From Hyphococcus sp. (lineage in GTDB: Bacteria; Pseudomonadota; Alphaproteobacteria; Caulobacterales; Parvularculaceae), in NCBI GenBank assembly GCA_021604605.1, contig BQJH01000063.1:1-12369 (forward strand): a DNA stretch of 12,369 nucleotides. Direction: 5' to 3'. Below the pieces are notes generated by a model. The model ran no database searches and was not told the DNA's origin. It saw nothing but the letters and a program-made list of their open reading frames with translations. Made by a program: the position numbers and the translations under genes. Shown here in pieces: positions 1-5,483 of this stretch. Each line of letters begins with the position of its first letter. Within the stretch, counting starts at the first letter, position 1.

Positions 1-215
1 CAAGAGGCGATACCGACTTTGTTGTAGGACGGGTCTTCCGCCGGGTGATACCAGCGCCCTTTGATTTTATAGGGCTTGCCGATCTTATAAGAGGAATTGG
101 AAACCCCGCCCCCACCGCCGCTCGATGAGCGCGGGGTCGCACAGGCCGACAGGATTAGCATCAGGGCCAGAACCAGATAGGCAGGCAAAGATCGGCTGAA
201 AAAAGACGCACTCAT
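1..215 (-). CDS. rlpA: RlpA-like septal ring lipoprotein, N-terminal part (runs off window)
   Basis: Only the first 71 codons are present; the gene continues beyond position 1. The ATG at 215 is the only possible start, because an in-frame TAA lies 8 codons upstream with no other start codon between. A weak AAGAG precedes it. The peptide has a lipoprotein signal: Arg8, a hydrophobic stretch at about 12-22, and a lipobox LSAC with the acylated Cys at residue 25. A Ser/Gly-rich linker follows. The segment YKIGKPYKIKGRWYHPAED (about 44-62) and the trailing KVGIAS match the region just before the double-psi beta-barrel core of RlpA, where WYG normally follows. RlpA proteins are outer-membrane lipoproteins; some are lytic transglycosylases that cut glycan strands lacking stem peptides at the septum. 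The catalytic part is outside the window, so activity cannot be judged. It is transcribed away from the tRNA and is not part of the tad operon. Confidence 0.8.
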   Translation of the reverse strand, partial: MSASFFSRSLPAYLVLALMLILSACATPRSSSGGGGGVSNSSYKIGKPYKIKGRWYHPAEDPSYNKVGIAS

Positions 216-297
216 TGGCGAACACTCTTAACGGAAGCACCGCAAATTTGGCGCTATTAGACACGATTGAACGCTGTCAGACGTGCCTTTGAAAGAG

Positions 298-312
298 TTA
301 ATCTTACGTTAA
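298..312. promoter_or_regulatory. Candidate CtrA-binding site (TTAA-N7-TTAA)
   Basis: TTAA at 298-301 and TTAA at 309-312 are separated by exactly seven bases, followed by CC (TTAACC). This matches the spaced consensus known for the alphaproteobacterial cell-cycle regulator CtrA. It lies 83 bp upstream of the rlpA start and 105 bp upstream of the tRNA. The match is seen in the sequence; binding is inferred. No second exact match was noticed in the other intergenic gaps. An eight-base pattern can occur by chance in AT-rich intergenic DNA. Confidence 0.4.
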
Positions 313-344
313 CCGTTTGAGCAAGAGCCGGGCAAATATCTGGT

Positions 345-372
345 CTTGTCATTTCAGACAGGCGCGTTAGAA
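345..372 (+). promoter_or_regulatory. Weak promoter-like pair upstream of tRNA-Ser
   Basis: CTTGTC (345-350) resembles an alphaproteobacterial -35 element. TTAGAA (367-372), 16 bases later, is a poor -10 match. Transcription would start near 380 and give a leader of about 38 nt before the tRNA 5' end, which is plausible for a tRNA gene. The leader would contain a short hairpin, GCGC-TTCG-GCGC at 392-403. The assignment rests only on position and loose consensus. Confidence 0.25.
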
Positions 373-417
373 CCCGGTCCACGTTTCGACAGCGCTTCGG
401 CGCATGACGCCCAAATC

Positions 418-507
418 GGAGGGGTGGCAGAGTGGTCGAATGCGGCGGTCTTGAAAACCGTTGGGCGTGCGAGCGTCCCGTGGGTTCGAATCCCACCCCC
501 TCCGCCA
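418..507 (+). tRNA. tRNA-Ser (anticodon UGA)
   Basis: This is a 90-nt class II tRNA. The acceptor stem GGAGGGG (418-424) pairs with CCCCTCC (497-503). The discriminator base is G504, and a genomically encoded CCA is at 505-507. The anticodon stem 445-449/457-461 encloses loop CTTGAAA, with anticodon TGA at 452-454, reading UCA and by wobble other UCN codons. A long variable arm (about 463-479, GGGCG paired with CGTCC including one G-U) marks it as serine type. The T arm has the standard TTCGAAT loop (485-491) closed by GTGGG/CCCAC. Nothing looks degenerate, so the gene is probably functional. No duplicated tRNA 3' end or integrase was seen within the window. Confidence 0.97.
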
Positions 508-548
508 CTTGAGATTCGTTTACTCGATGCCTGCGCGCACGTGGTGCA

Positions 549-574
549 CCCAAGGCTTTTGTTGGGACAATTTT
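549..574 (+). terminator. Weak terminator-like hairpin after tRNA-Ser
   Basis: CCCAA (549-553) can pair with TTGGG (562-566) around an 8-nt loop. The sequence ACAATTTT follows, with a four-T run at 571-574. Stem and T run are both short, so this is a marginal intrinsic terminator for the tRNA transcript, supported mainly by its location 42 nt past the CCA end. Confidence 0.25.
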
Positions 575-630
575 CAAATGCGCTATAGAAATTCAGCTTA
601 TTTGTTGGGGAAAGTAAGTTGGCATGCTTC

Positions 631-659
631 TTGCATAAATCATCATGATGATCTAGTTT
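631..659 (+). promoter_or_regulatory. Promoter-like pair enclosing a perfect 14-bp palindrome
   Basis: TTGCAT (631-636) and TAGTTT (654-659) are 17 bases apart, the ideal spacing for a sigma70-type promoter, but the -10 match is weak (three of six). Between them ATCATCATGATGAT (639-652) is a perfect palindrome, the position of an operator that could block RNA polymerase. A start site 6-7 bases after the -10 would be at about 666, which is the first base of the stem of the structured element that follows. The arrangement is seen; promoter activity and operator function are inferred. Confidence 0.3.
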
Positions 660-664
660 GGAAT

Positions 665-736
665 ATGTCACGTCGCCCTAAGGGGGGTCAGTGGTCCCCC
701 TACCGGCTCCCACAAAAACCGAAGGCGGCGTGACAA
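665..736 (+). ncRNA. Candidate structured RNA or palindromic element, three-way junction
   Basis: An outer stem pairs 666-677 with 724-735: 12 consecutive pairs, one of them a G-U (U673-G728). Inside it, helix two pairs AGGGGG (681-686) with CCCCCT (696-701). On the plus strand this can extend by G687-U695, U688-G694 and C689-G693 to a 3-nt loop. A short third helix pairs CGG (704-706) with CCG (719-721). The joints are only two or three bases (678-680, 702-703, 722-723), so nearly all bases are accounted for. Three wobble pairs exist only in a plus-strand RNA; one additional pair in helix three exists only in a minus-strand RNA. The family is not recognised. It lacks hammerhead, TPP, SRP and purine riboswitch core motifs. 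No T run follows on either strand, so it is not a standard terminator. Alternatives are a REP-like dispersed palindrome or processing signal at the 3' end of the tad transcript. A 22-codon ORF (665-733) lies inside the same bases. Confidence 0.4.
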
Positions 737-784
737 TCTACTAATTTAGCACAATATGACCAAAATGCCTATGCAGCCTCCCGA

Positions 785-1279
785 CTAAAGGGCGAGAACC
801 TGCTGCACCGCAACAAGCATTGCGGCCGGACCTATCGCTAACGCTAATGGAACGGGCGCGTCCTTTGTGAACATAGTCACCTGTTGTTTAGGTGTTTCAT
901 GATGCTTGTCAGTCACCCGCCTACCAATAATCAAAACCAAAACTAGCAACGCGCACGCCCATCCAAATAGAAAAAGAAATGTCATCAGTGTGCTGACCTG
1001 TAACCACAAACCAATAGCGCATAATAGTTTTGCATCACCAGCCCCCAATCCGATCAGTTGATACAGCAGGAAGCCAAGCGCAAGAAAACTTATTGAGATA
1101 ATGACGTGAGTAAAGAAATTGTTCGTATCGAAGGCGCCTGCATAGACCAGTCCGGCAATTGCAATTGCAGCAACTATCCAGTTAGGTATTTTATAGGTGC
1201 GCGCATCAATTACAGTCGCTATGAGCGACAACACAGCGAAGGCGCCCCAAAGAAAATATTCCCCGAGAACCATTTGCAT
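785..1279 (-). CDS. cpaA: Prepilin peptidase, A24 family, CpaA/TadV type
   Basis: This 164-residue integral membrane aspartyl protease should cleave the leader from the Flp prepilin and from the TadE/F pseudopilins on the cytoplasmic side of the inner membrane. Both catalytic aspartates are visible: Asp25 in the IDARTYKIPNW loop and Asp82 in the GAGDAKL motif (GxGD, 79-82). Hydrophobic segments lie at about 8-24, 35-50, 58-78, 87-110 and 145-162. The length fits the short CpaA class, which lacks the N-terminal methylase domain of type IV PilD. Start: ATG 1279 gives MQMVLGEY. A second ATG at 1273 has better spacing (8 nt) to an upstream GGGG and may be the true start. It follows tadD after 12 bp and is the last gene of the operon, converging on the structured element and tRNA-Ser. 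In Caulobacter cpaA sits next to the pilin gene, so the terminal position here is a rearranged order. Confidence 0.93.
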   Translation of the reverse strand: MQMVLGEYFLWGAFAVLSLIATVIDARTYKIPNWIVAAIAIAGLVYAGAFDTNNFFTHVIISISFLALGFLLYQLIGLGAGDAKLLCAIGLWLQVSTLMTFLFLFGWACALLVLVLIIGRRVTDKHHETPKQQVTMFTKDAPVPLALAIGPAAMLVAVQQVLAL

Positions 1280-1291
1280 TGCCCCAGATAA

Positions 1292-2200
1292 TTACTGGTT
1301 TTTACTTTTGAGAGTCTGAAGCGCCTGCTTGTTCTTATGGGCTTTGGCATAAAAAGACGGGTGTTCTTCAATCGCTTTGTCAAACAATAAGTCGGCCATA
1401 GCATAATTGCCCCGCATCATCGCTATATAGCCTTTATTATTATAGCGTTTTGCGCGGTATTTCTCATCGAGGTGAGAATACTCTTTTTCACGAATTTCAG
1501 TTTCAGTCGCCGCCTTAGCAAGATCAAGGTTTCTCAACGCACGCTCGAAGCCGGGTTTAATTGCAAGCGCCATATTAAAATAATCAATAGCGAGTTTTTC
1601 TTCGCCGCGAGCAAAATATGAGACTCCATGATTATTTAGAACAAGCGCTCTTTTGTCTGTATGACCAAGCGCTTTTTTATAAGCCTCATCAGCGCCCCCC
1701 CAATCTTTTCCACTGTCTCTTAATTGCGCCAGACCAAGCCAGGCTTTCCATTCTTTATCATCAGCCATTACAGCTGAATTCAACATTTCATAAGCGCCGT
1801 TTCCGTCATAGCTCATCAACTTCACAAGACCGATACCAGTCATGGCGCGTGCAGCATAAGCATCATTTACCAAAAGCCTTGCATATTGTTTTTCTGCCCA
1901 GTCATATTTTCCTGTATATCTATAAGCTTCTGCAAGACCATATTGAAGGTTAACGTCATCAGGCGTTTTGGCGAGCTCAGACTGAAAGGCCGCAATAGCG
2001 CCTTGATAATTAGCGTTTGAAATATAATCCCAACCCGACATAGAAACTGTTGTTTCAGCAGGAAACTCTTTGATCGTAATTTCTGGCGCGTCGCCGCTAG
2101 TTGCAAAGCAACCAGAAACAGCTAATGCAACCAGTGCCAAAGCACTTAAGCGTAGCGGACTAGACCATGTTAACAAATGTTGTTTGTGTGGGCGGTTCAT
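1292..2200 (-). CDS. tadD: Tad pilus TPR lipoprotein TadD
   Basis: The 302-residue protein starts with a lipoprotein signal: charged head, hydrophobic run at about 16-28 and lipobox VSGC with Cys31. Tetratricopeptide-like helical pairs follow from about residue 55 to the end. Recognisable units include NYQGAIAAFQSELAKTPDD, YDWAEKQYARLL, WGGADEAYKKAL, EEKLAIDYFNMALAIKPG and NYAMADLLFDKAIEEHPS, each with the small/large residue rhythm of TPRs. TadD family members are thought to be outer-membrane lipoproteins that help secretin assembly or stability, by analogy with PilF/PilW. The start ATG at 2200 has AGGA five bases upstream and begins 1 bp after the tadC stop (2202-2204), so expression is probably coupled. 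A KEYSHLDEKYRAKRYNNKGY segment between the later repeats is charged and may be a linker. Family assignment is firm from lipobox, TPRs and context; exact role in this organism is inferred. Confidence 0.9.
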   Translation of the reverse strand: MNRPHKQHLLTWSSPLRLSALALVALAVSGCFATSGDAPEITIKEFPAETTVSMSGWDYISNANYQGAIAAFQSELAKTPDDVNLQYGLAEAYRYTGKYDWAEKQYARLLVNDAYAARAMTGIGLVKLMSYDGNGAYEMLNSAVMADDKEWKAWLGLAQLRDSGKDWGGADEAYKKALGHTDKRALVLNNHGVSYFARGEEKLAIDYFNMALAIKPGFERALRNLDLAKAATETEIREKEYSHLDEKYRAKRYNNKGYIAMMRGNYAMADLLFDKAIEEHPSFYAKAHKNKQALQTLKSKNQ

Positions 2201-2201
2201 A

Positions 2202-3140
2202 TCATCCTACCGTGGCTGCTTTTGCCATCTCTCGCAAAACTAGTACCACTGAAGGGCCTATTAAAATCATAATTACAGGCGGTATGGTAAATGCGATGGC
2301 CCCTAGCGCGAGCTTAATTGGCATCATGTTGGCCTTTTCTTCAGCCTTCATGTATCTTTTATTTCGCATTTCCCGTGAATAGACGCGCAATGTATCTGCG
2401 ATACTGACCCCATAGAGATCAGCTTGTTTAATGACCGTTACAAAGGCGGCAATATCAGTGACGCCGGTTCGGTCAGAAAAATCCGATAGTACTTTGTCAC
2501 GATCTTTGCCTGCTCTTAGCTCAGATACTATCTGCGATAATTCCTGAGATAGTTCCGCGCTTGATTTTTTTGTTTCGCCAGCAACACGATGAATAGCCTG
2601 ATCGAGACCATGTCCCGCTTCGATACAGACTAGCAGTAGGTCCAATGCATCTGGAAACGCGTTCTCAATCGCAATTTTACGATATGCTGCTTTCCGCAAG
2701 ACCCACATATCCGCTAAAAAGTAACTGACGAAGACAATGATTATCATTGCCGATAAGGGAATGAACGGGCTCAGCCTCGTCATTGTTGCGGCAAGGAAGA
2801 AACAAGCAAACAGGAAGCCTGCTATTGCAATTCCCCACTTCCATAGGAAGTAAGTCTGCACCGCCGAGCTATTTCTGTAGCCAGCCAGCAATAATTTTCG
2901 TTGGATTGCAGAAATTGTATCGGGATCGTCAGGTGTGATGTATTTCTCAACAGACTCGATGATCCCTTCATCAGGAACAAGCGCTTCTTCTTTTACAAGA
3001 TTAGATGATGCACCAGGGTTAAGCCGCCTCGAAAGTCTTGAATTTTGAACGAGAAATTCATTTACGCCTGAGTAAAGAAATACACAGGCGGTTGTAATCA
3101 ATGCCAGAGCCAAAACAAATGTGATGATGGTAGCGCCCAT
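2202..3140 (-). CDS. tadC: Tad pilus inner-membrane platform protein TadC
   Basis: This 312-residue protein is a type II secretion system F-domain (GSPII_F) protein. It has one N-terminal membrane helix (about 4-24), a cytoplasmic stretch, two adjacent membrane helices (about 100-150, including WKWGIAIAGFLFACFF), the cytoplasmic F domain (about 150-275) and a C-terminal helix pair. Hallmarks of the F domain are FPDALDLLLVCIEAGHGLDQAI and the later FVTVIKQADLYGVSIADTL with EKANMMPIKLALGA. With TadB it should form the platform that transmits CpaF ATPase movement to the growing Flp filament. The gene begins 7 bp after the tadB stop, with only a weak AAGA ribosome site before ATG 3140. TadC is told from TadB by gene order (after TadB) and by the GHGLDQAI sequence. 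No truncation or missing segment is visible. Confidence 0.92.
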   Translation of the reverse strand: MGATIITFVLALALITTACVFLYSGVNEFLVQNSRLSRRLNPGASSNLVKEEALVPDEGIIESVEKYITPDDPDTISAIQRKLLLAGYRNSSAVQTYFLWKWGIAIAGFLFACFFLAATMTRLSPFIPLSAMIIIVFVSYFLADMWVLRKAAYRKIAIENAFPDALDLLLVCIEAGHGLDQAIHRVAGETKKSSAELSQELSQIVSELRAGKDRDKVLSDFSDRTGVTDIAAFVTVIKQADLYGVSIADTLRVYSREMRNKRYMKAEEKANMMPIKLALGAIAFTIPPVIMILIGPSVVLVLREMAKAATVG

Positions 3141-3147
3141 ATCTTAG

Positions 3148-4107
3148 CTAAACCTCCAACTTCGTCATCATCTTCATCGCTATGACGTTGATGATTAGAA
3201 GAACAAACGTCACCACCACGATATGTGGAAAGTAAGCGACATTGCTTACGCTCTCATAGTAACCCGGTTGCAATCCGCCCATGACAAGGATCATCACGAT
3301 AGGAAACAAGGAGAGAAACCATGCAGAAAAACGCCCCTCTACGGTCAAAGCTTTAACTTTGCGGAAGAGCTGAAAGCGCTCGCGAATGATCGTTGAAAGA
3401 CCGCTCAAGATTTCAGCAAGATTACCCCCTGCTTCATGATGGATTTGAACGGCCACGGCAAAAAACCGGACATCGTTCAAGTCAATCCTTTTTGTGATCG
3501 CATTAATCGCTTCAGGCGTATTTTTACCGTACGCAATCTGGCGCGATGCAATCTCGAACTCGCCGCCTAACGGATCAGGGATTTCTTTAGCGATAGTAGT
3601 TAGAGCTGCACTCAAAGGTCGCCCTACCCGCAAACTCCTGACAATGAGATCAATCGCATCAGGAAATTGCTCCTGAAACTTGTTAACGCGCTCAGTCGCC
3701 TTTGACTTCAGATAGAAAATTGGAAGGATCGCCGCGACGACAAATGCTACGATAATGAGTATCTCTTTGGGTATGAAAGGAAGCAGTATTGTCATTGTCA
3801 AGAACAGCAATGCAAGCAAGAAAGCGGTAATCAAATAGATACGATAAGGCGGCAGGTTTATGTTTGCTTTGACGCTTAAATCTTCAAAGTACCGGCCAAT
3901 AGGGGTTGCGGAAGTATACCCCTCTTGTCGAGCAATAACCTCAATAGCGCTAACTTGCTCAGGGTGATGCTCGGACCGCAATCTCCTGTCAGTTCGCGAT
4001 GCGCCGCGCCCGCCTGTGTTGACATAATAATATGAAACGCCATCAACCAGCAGGAAAAAGCCAAGGATTGCGCCGCCAACACTGAGAAGTAGTGTAAATA
4101 GTGTCAT
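3148..4107 (-). CDS. tadB: Tad pilus inner-membrane platform protein TadB
   Basis: This 319-residue GSPII_F-domain protein is a partner and paralogue of TadC. Membrane helices are visible at about 5-25, two adjacent ones at about 88-130 (YLITAFLLALLFLTMTILL and ILIIVAFVVAAILPIFYL), one near 262-282 and one near 290-310. The cytoplasmic F domain spans about 135-255 with FPDAIDLIVRSLRVGRPL, an alphaproteobacterial TadB signature, and VRFFAVAVQIHHEAGGNLAEIL. An Arg-rich stretch GRGASRTDRRLRSEH follows the first helix and should sit in the cytoplasm. ATG 4107 overlaps the cpaF stop as ATGA, with GGAG eight bases upstream inside cpaF, so translation is coupled to the ATPase. Platform function follows from the family; interaction with CpaF is inferred from the homologous type II secretion and type IV pilus machines. 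Confidence 0.93.
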   Translation of the reverse strand: MTLFTLLLSVGGAILGFFLLVDGVSYYYVNTGGRGASRTDRRLRSEHHPEQVSAIEVIARQEGYTSATPIGRYFEDLSVKANINLPPYRIYLITAFLLALLFLTMTILLPFIPKEILIIVAFVVAAILPIFYLKSKATERVNKFQEQFPDAIDLIVRSLRVGRPLSAALTTIAKEIPDPLGGEFEIASRQIAYGKNTPEAINAITKRIDLNDVRFFAVAVQIHHEAGGNLAEILSGLSTIIRERFQLFRKVKALTVEGRFSAWFLSLFPIVMILVMGGLQPGYYESVSNVAYFPHIVVVTFVLLIINVIAMKMMTKLEV

Positions 4108-5483
4108 CCGGTCTGCTCCGGCGCGCCTGGCTTAAACAAGGCTTCTGGTAAGTTGAAACTTAATTCTTTTGCGCGCTCTGAAAAACGAGGCCGAATCCCC
4201 GTCGGCACATGCTCGCCGATTACCCGCCCATCAACACTGACGCCGCGTTGCACGAACTTAACGATTTCCTGCATGGAAATAACATCGCCTTCCAGGCCCG
4301 TAATCTCCTGAATGCTGACGACGCGCCGAGTACCGTCAGAAAATCGTTTTAGTTGAACGACGATCTCAATCGCTGACGCCATTTGCCCGCGCAATGACTT
4401 TGTTGGAATATCAAACCCTGTCATTGCCGTCATATGCTCAAGCCGTGTCAGCGCATCTCGCGCTGTGTTGGCGTGAATGGTGGTCATAGAGCCATCATGC
4501 CCAGTGTTCATCGCTTGCAGCATGTCGATCACTTCTGCGCCGCGGACCTCGCCGAGAATAATACGGTCCGGCCTCATACGCAGAGCGTTCTTCACCAGAT
4601 CGCGCTGTGATACTTCTCCCGCACCCTCAAGGTTCGGCGGGCGTGTTTCCATCCGGCCAACATGGTCCTGCTGAAGCTGGAGTTCAGCGGTATCTTCAAT
4701 CGTTACGATGCGCTCGTTATTGCTGATTAAACTGGATAAAGCATTCAACAAAGTTGTTTTACCCGTACCGGTGCCGCCAGAGATGAGGACGTTCAACCTC
4801 AGCCCAACCAAGACTTCAAAAATTTCTGCAATTGAAGAAGTGATCGTCTCATTTTCGATAAGACGATCTATGGTGAACGGGATCTTTGCGAATTTACGGA
4901 TAGACAATAGCGGCCCGTCAACAGCGCATGGCGGCAATAGCGCATTGACCCGGCTGCCGTCTGCAAGGCGCGCATCTACCCAGGGCTGCGATTCGTCAAC
5001 CCGCCGCCCGACAGCAGAAACAATCTTTTGAATGATCCGTAAAAGATGCGAGTCATCTTTGAATCGCACCTGCGTTCTCTCCAGGACACCCAAGCGCTCG
5101 ACAAAAACCTGGCTACAAGTGTTCACAAGAATATCTGAAATTTGTGGATCTTTTAGCAACGGTTCGAGAGGACCAAGACCCAGAACTTCATCAAGCAGTT
5201 CTTCAAGAAGCTTTGCATACTCTGTTGAATTCAGCGCTGCGCGCTCTTCATTTAGAAGCTTTCGAACGAGTGGTGAAATTTGAATCGCGATATCTTCTCG
5301 CGACATTTTTTCAAGCGCGCTCAAATTAATTTTGTCGAGAAGACGTTGATGAATTGCGACTTTTAGATAGGTTGCAACCGTGTTTTCAGTGTCATCCGTA
5401 AGGCCGTCAAACCGTTCACCATGGGCATAGGCGAGTTTGGGTTCAAATGAACCATTCTGCACACCGCTAAATCGTTCAAACAT
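4104..5483 (-). CDS. cpaF: Tad pilus assembly ATPase CpaF/TadA
   Basis: This secretion/traffic ATPase (VirB11/PilB superfamily, CpaF subfamily) has 459 residues counted from ATG 5483. A TTG four codons upstream is less likely because the ATG has a GGTGGG sequence about 4 nt before it. The N-terminal domain (about 35-220) carries the CpaF signatures LGLGPLEPLLKDPQISDILV (101-120) and WVDARLADGSRVNALLPP (168-185). The nucleotide-binding core follows: Walker A GGTGTGKT (236-243), Asp box VTIEDTAEL (260-268), Walker B RIILGEVRG with Glu312, and His box GSMTTIHAN (331-339). All key residues are intact, so the enzyme should be active. It powers Flp polymerisation, acting on TadB/TadC at the cytoplasmic face; in Caulobacter CpaF is linked to both extension and retraction. 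Its start overlaps the end of cpaE by 8 bp and its stop overlaps the start of tadB, indicating coupled expression. Confidence 0.97.
   Translation of the reverse strand: MFERFSGVQNGSFEPKLAYAHGERFDGLTDDTENTVATYLKVAIHQRLLDKINLSALEKMSREDIAIQISPLVRKLLNEERAALNSTEYAKLLEELLDEVLGLGPLEPLLKDPQISDILVNTCSQVFVERLGVLERTQVRFKDDSHLLRIIQKIVSAVGRRVDESQPWVDARLADGSRVNALLPPCAVDGPLLSIRKFAKIPFTIDRLIENETITSSIAEIFEVLVGLRLNVLISGGTGTGKTTLLNALSSLISNNERIVTIEDTAELQLQQDHVGRMETRPPNLEGAGEVSQRDLVKNALRMRPDRIILGEVRGAEVIDMLQAMNTGHDGSMTTIHANTARDALTRLEHMTAMTGFDIPTKSLRGQMASAIEIVVQLKRFSDGTRRVVSIQEITGLEGDVISMQEIVKFVQRGVSVDGRVIGEHVPTGIRPRFSERAKELSFNLPEALFKPGAPEQTG

Noticed and set aside
346..671. Open frames on both strands across the tRNA region
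   Set aside because: They read through the complete tRNA-Ser gene; their Pro/Gly-rich peptides are typical translated-tRNA artefacts.
681..701. Intrinsic terminator for cpaA or tRNA-Ser
   Set aside because: The G/C stem is strong, but no T run follows on either strand, so it does not meet the usual requirement.
665..736. Hammerhead ribozyme or known riboswitch as the identity of the three-way junction
   Set aside because: No CUGANGA/GAAA core, no TPP, purine, SAM-II or SRP signature on either strand; the junction bases are too few.
651..740. ATCTA direct repeats (651-655 and 736-740) as a target-site duplication around the structured element
   Set aside because: Only five bases match, and the left copy is ten bases away from the stem boundary. 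Chance is a sufficient explanation without further copies to compare.
418..784. tRNA-Ser as an integration site with a mobile element next to it
   Set aside because: No integrase, no repeated tRNA 3' end and no foreign-looking genes are present. The neighbour is an ordinary chromosomal tad operon.
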